Shown here piece after piece: positions 15,876 to 22,369 of a stretch of 22,369 nucleotides of DNA. Position numbers and translations under genes: made by a program. Position 1 is the stretch's first letter. Every line of letters starts with the position of its first letter. The notes below the pieces were generated by a model. The model did no database searches. It worked only from the letters and a program-made list of their open reading frames with translations, and was not told where the DNA came from. The stretch lies in contig JBCDIQ010000045.1 of the NCBI GenBank assembly GCA_039024295.1, positions 1 to 22,369 on the forward strand, written 5' to 3'. Source of the stretch: JBCDIQ01 sp039024295. Its GTDB lineage: Bacteria; Bacteroidota; Bacteroidia; J057.

Positions 15876-16667
15876 TTATTCCTGAACGACCTTAATCTCA
15901 TTCCCCTCTATCCAGTGAGTTAACAGGGCCTTATTGGTGCTCAATTCCACCAGGTAAAACCTGCTGTACCAGGTAAACACCTCAGATGCTTCAATTTTCT
16001 CAATACCTACGCCAACAGAATCCATATAATTGGCATGAATCAAATACAAATCCTCCTCTTCTTTTAGGACAAAGCCCACATGGCTTTCATCAAACCCGAT
16101 AAAATGAATTCCTTCCGTTAGAGAGGTGTTGATGGCCTGTATGTTGTCGGCGGTCGATTCTTCAGATACCTCTATCACCTCTGTATGTATGGCGAGGCTT
16201 TTTGCCTCATAGATGGGACTTTGCTGGGCCAGCCGATACCGATTCAGGTTAAGGCCAACATCTCTTAAGGTGGTTGACACAAAGTATCCGCAAGCGATTT
16301 CTCCAACCCTTGGTGTTGAGGTATGGCCCTCAAATGACCACCGGGTTCCCTCCCAGAAGGGAATGATCCTGTTGAGCAAGGATTCCTTGAAAACCTTATC
16401 TATTGAATCAATGGGTAGGTTTTGGGACCTGACCTGGTTTCGTAAAACGTTGATTTTTCTTTTGGTTGATTCGTAGGTTTCCCCTTTTTCTACCAAGCTC
16501 CAGGTTTGTAACCTGATGATGCTGGGCTCATTTTTGGTAGAATCCAGCGCATTGGATACTTCCCTGTTTTCCTGAGGATTATTGCCCTGTTCTGCGGTCT
16601 TCCTATCAGATTGAGCGGAGCAGCCAAAACCCAAGCAAAATATGAGGAGGAAAAGGTGAAATTTCAT
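15876..16667 (-). CDS. Lipoprotein with a possible papain-fold (NlpC/P60- or CHAP-like) domain
   Basis: Lipoprotein of 263 residues with lipobox CLGFGC (Cys16) and a Ser/Asn/Glu-rich linker to about 50. The likely enzymatic domain contains VGEIACGYFVSTTLRDVGLN (Cys126 at the start of a helix), then DESHVGFVL (His196) and YLIHANY (His211, Asn213). Cys at a helix start, followed by S-H-V-G-F and H-A-N, is the arrangement of papain-fold amidases such as NlpC/P60 or CHAP proteins, which cut peptidoglycan cross-links or amides. I could not match it to a named family. It lies 45 bases downstream of the nuclease-fold gene on the same strand, perhaps in one operon. Lipoprotein call is firm; peptidase call is moderate. 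Confidence 0.65.
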   Translation of the reverse strand: MKFHLFLLIFCLGFGCSAQSDRKTAEQGNNPQENREVSNALDSTKNEPSIIRLQTWSLVEKGETYESTKRKINVLRNQVRSQNLPIDSIDKVFKESLLNRIIPFWEGTRWSFEGHTSTPRVGEIACGYFVSTTLRDVGLNLNRYRLAQQSPIYEAKSLAIHTEVIEVSEESTADNIQAINTSLTEGIHFIGFDESHVGFVLKEEEDLYLIHANYMDSVGVGIEKIEASEVFTWYSRFYLVELSTNKALLTHWIEGNEIKVVQE

Positions 16668-16712
16668 GTTTGATGATGGTATGCTCGTGATTGGCCGATG
16701 TTACCTCTTACG

Positions 16713-17696
16713 TTACAATTCAATACGTCCAAATATGGCCAGATGATCAGAACTGCTTCCTGGTAATACTTTCGATTCGAGGGGCTTTATGTTGCCCCGG
16801 TATAAAATGTAGTCCAGGGTAATTAAGGGAAAGGGAACCCGTGATACATTGGGAAAATTCCAGCCCAGGCCTGTCCCTTTACCAGCATGAAGGTCCTTCC
16901 AAGTATATCTTATTTCTCGGTACAGGGGATCAATCTTCATTGTATTCAAATCTCCCGATACCACCTGGGGAACCCCCAGATGATTTTCCTGAAGGTATCC
17001 TTGGAGTGATTCCCATTGCTCATTTCGGGTATGAAAATTCTGTTGGTAAAGGGAGAAAAAGTTCTCTGGATTTTCTACGGCTATTGCAGGTGAGGCAAAG
17101 TGTGAATTTGCCACGACTAATTCCTTCCCATTTATCAAAAACGCACTGATTTGACTCACGGGCAATCCCCTGCCATTCTTCAAATACGTGCAAGATCGAA
17201 TGGGATATTTCGACAGAATTCCCAACCCATGGGTCCCATTGTGAATGTACGTTTTACGGAAAGGGTATTTGCTATACACTTGCCTGCTCAGGTGATCGTT
17301 CCACTTACTGGTCAATTCCTGAACGATCAGTATATCTGCATCGGTTGAGTTGATCTCGTTCAGGATCTGCTGGGGATAGGTATTCTTGAAAAACAGGTTG
17401 TAGGTCAATATCGAAACTTCCTTTTCGGTGCCTGCTACCCCCTCAAAGCCTATCCTTCTTGCCTGCTCGTACCCCCAGTTGAGCAGGAGCAATGTGGTGA
17501 CTACCAGAAGAATTTTATGGATATTTTTCAGCCCTGTCTTCCTTTTTCTCCATAGGATCAAGCCGGCAATGATGATAATTGGCCATTGGAACAGCCCTAA
17601 CAAGCTGCCCAGCAGAAAATGGTACTTACCGACGAGAAAAAGAGCCCCTAACACAATCAGCGTAATAACCAGTATGCTATGGAGGGCTTTTCTCAT
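16713..17696 (-). CDS. Membrane-anchored endonuclease/exonuclease/phosphatase family protein
   Basis: Protein of 327 residues. Residues 1-80 carry three predicted membrane segments (HSILVITLIVLGALFLVG, LGLFQWPIIIIAGLIL, ILLVVTTLLLLNWG). Residues 94-327 are an EEP-fold domain with its metal and catalytic motifs: LTYNLFF (Asn100), VQELTS (Glu127), ANSHF (His199), SGDLNT (Asp249, Asn251), LDYIL (Asp295) and SSDHLA (Asp317, His318). All key residues are present, so it should be an active Mg-dependent phosphodiesterase or phosphatase. Similar membrane-bound EEP proteins are common in Bacteroidota; substrates may be nucleic acids or phospholipids. The domain side of the membrane is not clear from sequence. 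Confidence 0.88.
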   Translation of the reverse strand: MRKALHSILVITLIVLGALFLVGKYHFLLGSLLGLFQWPIIIIAGLILWRKRKTGLKNIHKILLVVTTLLLLNWGYEQARRIGFEGVAGTEKEVSILTYNLFFKNTYPQQILNEINSTDADILIVQELTSKWNDHLSRQVYSKYPFRKTYIHNGTHGLGILSKYPIRSCTYLKNGRGLPVSQISAFLINGKELVVANSHFASPAIAVENPENFFSLYQQNFHTRNEQWESLQGYLQENHLGVPQVVSGDLNTMKIDPLYREIRYTWKDLHAGKGTGLGWNFPNVSRVPFPLITLDYILYRGNIKPLESKVLPGSSSDHLAIFGRIEL

Positions 17697-17729
17697 GTTT
17701 TAGGGATAGGGGTTTGGTGAACCCAGGCT

Positions 17730-18482
17730 TTAATTTGTACTACCACTTTCGATTGTTATCCTTTCGATCCAGCTCTCATCAAATTGGTCACTTTCAGGAT
17801 CACCGGGTTTTTCTTTATAGATGTGACGAAACCAGTACTCTTTGTGTTTCTTAAAGGTCCTCTGTGCAGTTTGACTGTAGCATTCATAAAGAATTGTATC
17901 AATCCCCTCCGGGTTATTCCCACCGTAATATGACTTACTCAGAAAATCTGGGATTTTATCATGGTTAAAATCGTATAATTCGAATTGGCCATTTGAACGG
18001 AATGTTCCGAAATAACTCTGCTGTTGGGTTTCCAAGTCATAGATGATTTGATAGGCAACAGAACACCCAATTCCGGTACAAGGTGAGTAATTTAAAGAAA
18101 ATCCAATCAGGGAATACTCCTGGTAAAATTTGATAGCTCCTACGCTATTGGCAAAGTTTACACTATCGACCATTGGTCCACTGACGAAGTTTTGAGTGAT
18201 TTTATCACCTGTAGAAAATGAGTCCTCATTAACGGTAATTTGAATGCCATTATTGAGCGGTCTCCATTCAATATGATGGTCAAGAAGATCTGTGGAGCCT
18301 TCGGAATTCACATGAAGGGCACCCACGTCATAGATAAAAGTTGGCTGCAAGATTTTTCCTCCAAGGTAATTTTCAATCACCTCTTCATAGCCGTTGGTTC
18401 TATTTTCAGCCTTTTTATCCTCAATCTGCTCTTTGCAGCTACAAACAAGCATCGAAAGTAATACGATAAAGGTAAGTCTCAT
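17730..18482 (-). CDS. Hypothetical lipoprotein
   Basis: Lipoprotein of 250 residues. I chose the ATG at 18482, which gives a signal peptide and lipobox MLVCSC (Cys16). The open frame extends upstream to 18746 but overlaps the membrane protein gene in another frame, so that extension is rejected. The mature protein is beta-rich, with cysteines in SPCTGIGCSVAYQ. A segment YDFNHDKIPDFLSKS resembles the Asp-rich calcium loop of FG-GAP/VCBS repeats (D-x-N-x-D-x-x-x-D), seen once only. No family recognised. It begins 8 bases after the stop of the small membrane protein gene, so the two form an operon. Confidence 0.68.
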   Translation of the reverse strand: MRLTFIVLLSMLVCSCKEQIEDKKAENRTNGYEEVIENYLGGKILQPTFIYDVGALHVNSEGSTDLLDHHIEWRPLNNGIQITVNEDSFSTGDKITQNFVSGPMVDSVNFANSVGAIKFYQEYSLIGFSLNYSPCTGIGCSVAYQIIYDLETQQQSYFGTFRSNGQFELYDFNHDKIPDFLSKSYYGGNNPEGIDTILYECYSQTAQRTFKKHKEYWFRHIYKEKPGDPESDQFDESWIERITIESGSTN

Positions 18483-18490
18483 TTCTTCAT

Positions 18491-18826
18491 TCAGTATGCC
18501 CCAATCTGTCCATGAATAAAAAGCCCTAGCAGCAACGTGATCGTTAATCCAAACGCTATGGCGTTCAACTGTTGCTTTCCTTTCCAAACCGTCCAGATAG
18601 CAAGGAGTAAAACGGCCAGAAATATAATGCCCCAAATCAGGGTAACCGTTGAGTAGAGTTCGGCAGTTTGGTAATAGTAGGGGGTGGGGCTTTCTCCCCC
18701 AAAAGGATACCCCTCTGTTCGTCCTTGAACGCCTACCACGTACCACTCCGAAAGATTCAAAAATGTCAAACCCGCATTCAGAAGGAGGGTTATTGCACCT
18801 AATAGGATATTTATGGGCCTCTTCAT
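18491..18826 (-). CDS. Small integral membrane protein
   Basis: Protein of 111 residues from the ATG at 18826; an upstream in-frame ATG at 18847 adds seven residues. Three hydrophobic segments are visible: INILLGAITLLLNAGLTFL, TVTLIWGIIFLAVLLLAIW and AIAFGLTITLLLGLFIHG. Between the first two is a soluble loop of about 40 residues with EGYPFGGESPTPYYYQTAEL. No catalytic motif and no family recognised. Its stop lies 8 bases before the lipoprotein gene on the same strand, suggesting the two products work together at the envelope. Real gene judged likely from membrane topology and tight spacing. Confidence 0.65.
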   Translation of the reverse strand: MKRPINILLGAITLLLNAGLTFLNLSEWYVVGVQGRTEGYPFGGESPTPYYYQTAELYSTVTLIWGIIFLAVLLLAIWTVWKGKQQLNAIAFGLTITLLLGLFIHGQIGAY

Positions 18827-19001
18827 GGTTGCGTTATGGTTCTCCAAGGTGCTAACCTGTTTGTATTTATTGGAAACGCATCAAAATGTTAGATCAGCTA
18901 TTCCAGCCTGTACAAGTGCTTTTTTGTTTTTCTATACGGTTTTTCAGGGTATAAAAATCGCCGCTAAAAGTTGTTTTGGCCTACTCTCGGATTTGATACG
19001 T

Positions 19002-19550
19002 CTAACTTGAACACCCTATTTCTCGTGGACAAAATACAGGAGGGAGATCATGTTTAAGCCAAGTCCTTATCATCTTTTGATTGTGATAAAAAATTAATGA
19101 GTTCTCATGAATATCAGTTGGAAGTTCGTCAGGCAAATCAAATCGGTATTCGTCAGCTTTATTTGTCTGTAGATTGATAAATGTTAGTCGGCTTACGCCC
19201 TTTGGAGGTATGAGATCTTCTACGAAACCCAGGATGGTAAATTCAGTTAAAACATGGTATTCATTCCGGTGATCTAAGGATTTCCATTTTCCTAAATAGG
19301 TGTATTCAGAAGTTCCATGTTGATCTTGCTCGAATGTTTTTTTGTCCATCCTGTTGGAATTAAAAAGCGAAAGGAGCTTTCTACCTCGTTTGTCAAATTC
19401 TACTGGAAATTGTTGGCTTGGTGACACATATGTGATTGTGTCAGATATAATGTTGTTTGACGCTGTTTTTCCCAGGTCATTTTCCATTTTTAAGGAGCAA
19501 CTCAAAGCCGGTAAAAGGACAGTTATGAGAAGTATATGAATGAGTTTCAT
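19002..19550 (-). CDS. Hypothetical lipoprotein
   Basis: Lipoprotein of 182 residues starting at the ATG at 19550, which gives signal peptide MKLIHILLITVLLPALSC with Cys18 as the lipidated residue. A longer reading from 19586 would bury the signal and is rejected. The mature part includes TITYVSPSQQFPVEFDKRGR, YTYLGKWKSLDHRNEYHVL and a mostly beta C-terminal part ending PPVFCPREIGCSS, where two cysteines five residues apart could form a disulphide. No family recognised. It stands alone on the minus strand between the membrane protein gene and the immunity-like gene. Confidence 0.65.
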   Translation of the reverse strand: MKLIHILLITVLLPALSCSLKMENDLGKTASNNIISDTITYVSPSQQFPVEFDKRGRKLLSLFNSNRMDKKTFEQDQHGTSEYTYLGKWKSLDHRNEYHVLTEFTILGFVEDLIPPKGVSRLTFINLQTNKADEYRFDLPDELPTDIHENSLIFYHNQKMIRTWLKHDLPPVFCPREIGCSS

Positions 19551-19636
19551 TTGACTGACTTCAATTACACACATCAGTTGTAACAAAGCCTACCACAAAT
19601 GAGAATCCAGGTTTTACATGCATTATTAGCAATCGG

Positions 19637-20071
19637 TTAATTCAGGTTAGAAAATCTGGCATACCTATCAAAAATCAACTTCCTGATCTCCCAAGTGGTT
19701 TCAAAGCTTTGAAGCAGTTGCTCGTTTGCCTTAAAAAGGGCACATACTTTTTCCCAGGATTTTTGATGGGTTGCCCAATAGTTCTTATCACTTCTCAATA
19801 CGTTGCATAATAAGTCACCTGGATAGCATTCTCCTTCTGCCAAAATATTTTGTTCGAGCTCCTCTAGCGCAACAGGGATCAAGAATTCAAGGCCAATGTC
19901 TTGTTCAATCATTTGCCTGAGGTTCTCAATGGTGAAATCTTTGATGGGCTTTTTGCGCAGGGCATTGCATTCAACCATCAGCCAATCCTGTTTGTCCATT
20001 TCCGATAACTCGGGCCAGACATTTTTCTCCAAGGATTCCAGCGTTTTCCTAGCCCAATTGGTTTTTTTCAT
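19637..20071 (-). CDS. CdiI_2-type immunity protein (orphan)
   Basis: Cytoplasmic, helical protein of 144 residues. The core NALRKKPIKDFTIENLRQMI (about 36-55), then QDIGLEFLIPVALEEL and EGECYPGDLLCNVLR (79-93), matches the pattern I know for contact-dependent growth inhibition immunity proteins of the CdiI_2 type: L-R-x-x-P-[IL]-x-x-[LF]-T-x-E-x-L-R, I-G-L-x-[FY]-L-x-P-x-A-L-E, and Y-P-G-D-L-L. Such proteins bind and neutralise a cognate toxin domain. No CdiA, Rhs or other large toxin gene is present in the window, so it stands alone. A small open frame upstream (20152-20349) has no recognisable toxin features. The family call relies on memory of the motif and should be tested by a profile search. 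Confidence 0.72.
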   Translation of the reverse strand: MKKTNWARKTLESLEKNVWPELSEMDKQDWLMVECNALRKKPIKDFTIENLRQMIEQDIGLEFLIPVALEELEQNILAEGECYPGDLLCNVLRSDKNYWATHQKSWEKVCALFKANEQLLQSFETTWEIRKLIFDRYARFSNLN

Positions 20072-20406
20072 CGTCTCATGTTTGTTTTACATCTATCGAG
20101 CCGCAGAACTGGCTGAAACTAGAGAGTCCTGTTTAGCCTGTTTTTTGCTTTTTAGAAACCACATGTATCCATTTCTAATGCTCCAGTTGTATCGGTAATG
20201 AGTTTTACGGTGGCAGGCAATCTAATGATTCTTTTCTCATTTTTTACCTGATGAAACAGATGTAGCCCCATAACCAATGGCAGACGAAGTACTTCTTTGA
20301 ACCCCGATTTGCCAGATGAATGAGATAAAAAATCTTGGTTGATGGGCATTTTTAAACTGATTCCCAACGATCATTTTTGGGTTCCTTACCCAACATCAAG
20401 GAAAGT
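20072..20406. other. Intergenic region with a doubtful small ORF
   Basis: 335 bases between the immunity-like gene and the hydrolase. A minus-strand frame at 20152-20349 (65 residues from an ATG, MPINQDFLSHSSGKSG then GALEMDTCGF) is open, but it has no recognised domain, signal or membrane segment. It could be a small gene, a toxin remnant or chance. No terminator or promoter was identified with confidence. Confidence 0.3.
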
Positions 20407-22158
20407 TCAATACCGCCAACTATTCAAATCAGCACCCTCCGGAGCCACCTTGTCCACCTTCTCGATATATTTTGTAATAAACATCTGGTGGTACCTTAAC
20501 CGGCTGATGTGGTTGCCGTTTTTGTGATCACCGTTCCAACAATGTTCTGCTCGATCGCCATAATTTACTTCTCCGTTGTAGGGGGGAGCCGTGGTTTCGG
20601 TTAGGATGTCCTCCGCGAGGTAGACCGCATTGTTGAGGTAATAATTGTCCATGTCGCCGCAATACAGGTGGATTTTATGTTCCCAATCCTTGCCGTGCTT
20701 ACCCCAGTCTCTTTTCAGGATATAGGCGAGGTCATAGTTTTCTTTCCAGTAGGCAGCCACTTCCTTGTCTATTTCTCCCGTTACCCGATCCCAAATCCGT
20801 TTGGGATAGCCTGTCTCATCTATGGGCGAATAGGTGGCTTCCCAAATGTCAAACTGCTGTCCAGAGCGGCCTTTTGTACCCAGTACCAATTCCCGATAAT
20901 TCATGTCCCTCAGGGTAGCATCTACATTTCCCAGGTAATCCCGATGGCCCGGGACCAGGGTTTTCTTGAAGGGGCCTTCCTGGTAGTAGGCATTCTCATC
21001 CTCATAAACATTCACCAGACAATACGCCCGGAAGTCAATCGGGTCAGGACAAGCGGCAAAACACATCCCATACTCCTTTGGGTATTTCACCTGAACCGCC
21101 AGGGCTTCCCATCCACCGGTGCTGCCTCCGTACACGAATCGGGACCACCCCGCTCCAATTCCTCGAAACTCCTGCTCGATATGGGGAATAAGTTCGTAGG
21201 TAATTGCATCTCCATAGGGGCCTTGGGCTTCGCTATTGACCGCATAAGAATCATCATAATAGGGGGTTGGATGCTGGATTTTAATGGCTATCACCCGGGG
21301 AAAATCAGGGCCTGTCCAGGTTTTGTAAAAGTCATAAGCTTCCTGCTGGACAATCAGGTTGTAGCCTTCTACATCAAAGCGCTCACTGTAATCAGGCTTA
21401 AGATCCGGATCGGGGGGTGTCGTCCGAAATCCCCCAAAATCATCGGGGAAATGCCCGTGCATGATGGCAAGGGGATACTTGACATCGGGGTGCGTATCCC
21501 AGCCCTCAGGCAGCAGGACATGCGCCCCCAGGTACATATCCCTTCCCCAAAACTCGCTCAATAGCTTGCTTCTGATTGTTATGTGCTTGATGTACTCGGT
21601 GTCCTCAGGCTCGGGTATCGGTGGAATTTTCTGATCCAGCTTGATGGTGAGGGAAGGGACCTGCCCATCCTTAATGGTGACCTTTTGTGGGGTAGAGTAG
21701 AGGTTGCCCGGTGCTCGGTTCCACTGCTGGCCTTCTCCTCTGTCCATCGGCAATTTGACCACATTTCCATCTGCCCGGTTGAAGGTCTCGTACTTGTGAA
21801 ACACGAACTGTACAAAAAACTCTCCTGAGGGCAAATCTTTGAAACTGCGAACGGGATACCCAAATGCTTTCATATCAAATGGCTGTAGCGCACTTGGCTG
21901 CCAGTCGCTTACATCCATGCCGAAGCCCTGGCAGGTTTTGGTGTCATCCCTGAGTTGGAATCGAGGTTCTGAGTCTGTTTGCTCCGATATCAATACAATC
22001 AGCCTGCCGTCCAGTGCTTCCTCATAATGCACTGTAGGAAATGAAACCTGGATGCCTTCTGAGGAGCTGGCAGGGCTGGAACAGGAGCTGAGACCAGCGG
22101 TGCCAAGTAACATTAGCAGTAGACATAAACGTGTGAAGGAAGAGAGGGATTTTTTCAT
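20407..22158 (-). CDS. Esterase-like alpha/beta-hydrolase lipoprotein
   Basis: Lipoprotein of 583 residues: signal peptide with lipobox TAGLSSC (Cys26), then a beta-rich N-terminal domain (about 35-190) and an alpha/beta-hydrolase domain of putative-esterase (esterase D/Fes) type. The hydrolase starts near GAHVLLPEGWD, followed by YPLAIMHGHFPDDFGG. The nucleophile elbow is YGGSTGGWEAL (Ser346). Probable acid residues are Asp502/Asp504 in CGDMDNYY, and the probable His is His539 or His545 in EHCWNGDH. It should hydrolyse an ester or similar bond outside the cytoplasm; the substrate is unknown. The closest analogues I know are feruloyl or enterochelin esterase-like proteins, but no specific match is claimed. 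The IS5-type transposase stop lies 84 bases upstream on the same strand, so its promoter region may be of IS origin. Confidence 0.85.
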   Translation of the reverse strand: MKKSLSSFTRLCLLLMLLGTAGLSSCSSPASSSEGIQVSFPTVHYEEALDGRLIVLISEQTDSEPRFQLRDDTKTCQGFGMDVSDWQPSALQPFDMKAFGYPVRSFKDLPSGEFFVQFVFHKYETFNRADGNVVKLPMDRGEGQQWNRAPGNLYSTPQKVTIKDGQVPSLTIKLDQKIPPIPEPEDTEYIKHITIRSKLLSEFWGRDMYLGAHVLLPEGWDTHPDVKYPLAIMHGHFPDDFGGFRTTPPDPDLKPDYSERFDVEGYNLIVQQEAYDFYKTWTGPDFPRVIAIKIQHPTPYYDDSYAVNSEAQGPYGDAITYELIPHIEQEFRGIGAGWSRFVYGGSTGGWEALAVQVKYPKEYGMCFAACPDPIDFRAYCLVNVYEDENAYYQEGPFKKTLVPGHRDYLGNVDATLRDMNYRELVLGTKGRSGQQFDIWEATYSPIDETGYPKRIWDRVTGEIDKEVAAYWKENYDLAYILKRDWGKHGKDWEHKIHLYCGDMDNYYLNNAVYLAEDILTETTAPPYNGEVNYGDRAEHCWNGDHKNGNHISRLRYHQMFITKYIEKVDKVAPEGADLNSWRY

Positions 22159-22221
22159 GTTGATGGGAGGATATGGCGTATAGGCGTTACACCCTTTGGG
22201 GTTTTTATCAGAATGTTCGAT

Positions 22222-22369
22222 TAAACTCAGAACGTGTTTGGATCAATTAGGCGCTAATCTTGCCAAAATGATATTGATAAACATGAGTTGAATAAATGCG
22301 ACCGAAGACTCGGGTAATTTTTCATAATCCTTTGATAGTCTGCGATAAAAGTTCATCCAGGAGAATGAT
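22222..22369 (-). mobile_element. IS5-type insertion sequence, 3' end only
   Basis: The C-terminus of an IS5-family transposase runs off the right edge of the window. Just beyond its stop, the sequence CTCAGAACGTGTTTGGATCA (22227-22246) is a candidate terminal inverted repeat, judged by its position and resemblance to IS5-type ends. The other end is outside the window, so the repeat, the target duplication and completeness cannot be confirmed. Confidence 0.55.
22243..22368 (-). CDS. IS5-family transposase, C-terminal fragment
   Basis: The last 41 codons of a DDE transposase, open to the right edge. On the minus strand the frame begins SFSWMNFYRRLSKDYEKLPE, continues SSVAFIQLMFINIILARL and stops. 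This matches the C-terminal pattern of IS5 (IS427-like) transposases, where R-T-x-x-W-x-x-x-x-R-R-L-S-K-D-Y-E-x-L-P-E-[TS]-S is the end of the catalytic domain and leads into a final helix. The catalytic Glu itself would be just outside the window. No frameshift or stop is seen in the visible part. Transcription is directed toward the hydrolase gene. Confidence 0.8.
   Translation of the reverse strand, partial: SFSWMNFYRRLSKDYEKLPESSVAFIQLMFINIILARLAPN

Noticed and set aside
18483..18746. N-terminal extension of the 17730 lipoprotein up to 18746
   Set aside because: It overlaps the membrane protein gene in another frame and would place the signal peptide in the middle of the protein.
22175..22200. 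Possible hairpin ACCC/GGGT followed by TTTTT
   Set aside because: Stem of only four pairs, and on the strand where no gene ends here.
1..22369. CRISPR arrays, tRNA and rRNA genes, riboswitches
   Set aside because: No regularly spaced repeats, no cloverleaf-like or rRNA-like sequence and no familiar riboswitch core were seen by eye.

Overview
This window looks like chromosomal DNA from a member of the Bacteroidota, probably order Cytophagales. The evidence is a TonB-dependent receptor with an N-terminal carboxypeptidase-regulatory-like domain next to a DUF4249 lipoprotein, large secreted BNR-repeat propeller proteins, an S9 peptidase of DPP IV type, many small lipoproteins with short lipoboxes, and almost no Shine-Dalgarno sequences. 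The order-level placement is inference. No rRNA, tRNA or CRISPR array was seen.

Layout. Positions 1-3333 (+) hold the receptor, cut off at its 5' end by the window edge, and the DUF4249 lipoprotein. A strong hairpin terminator follows at 3395-3427. Positions 3513-8697 (-) hold a large BNR-repeat protein, a YwqK/MORN-like lipoprotein and a smaller BNR-repeat lipoprotein. Positions 8851-10713 (-) are more AT-rich: an orphan lipoprotein with its own terminator, then a GNAT-like protein and a HigA-like helix-turn-helix protein one base apart, which resembles a toxin-antitoxin module. A DPP IV-like S9 peptidase follows at 10900-13083 (-).

Positions 13129-13584 form a 456-base intergenic region with several hairpins and a local GC-rich patch. 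It is followed by the only other plus-strand unit, a compact three-gene operon at 13585-15196: an ECF-type sigma factor with a cysteine-containing C-terminal extension, a SnoaL-like protein, and an MGMT/ATL-like protein whose alkyl-acceptor cysteine is replaced. From 15306 to 20071 (-) lie small lipoproteins, a possible papain-fold lipoprotein, a membrane-anchored endonuclease/exonuclease/phosphatase-fold protein, a small membrane protein and an orphan CdiI_2-type immunity protein. Positions 20407-22158 (-) encode an esterase-like alpha/beta-hydrolase lipoprotein. The right edge carries the last 41 residues of an IS5-type transposase, ending 84 bases upstream of that hydrolase.

How the genes work together. 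The receptor and DUF4249 lipoprotein probably form one outer-membrane uptake unit. The BNR proteins, S9 peptidase and hydrolase are envelope or periplasmic proteins. The most interesting candidates for an undescribed system are the sigma/SnoaL/MGMT-like operon with its structured leader region, and the GNAT/HTH pair. The orphan immunity gene and the IS fragment suggest that parts of the window have been remodelled.
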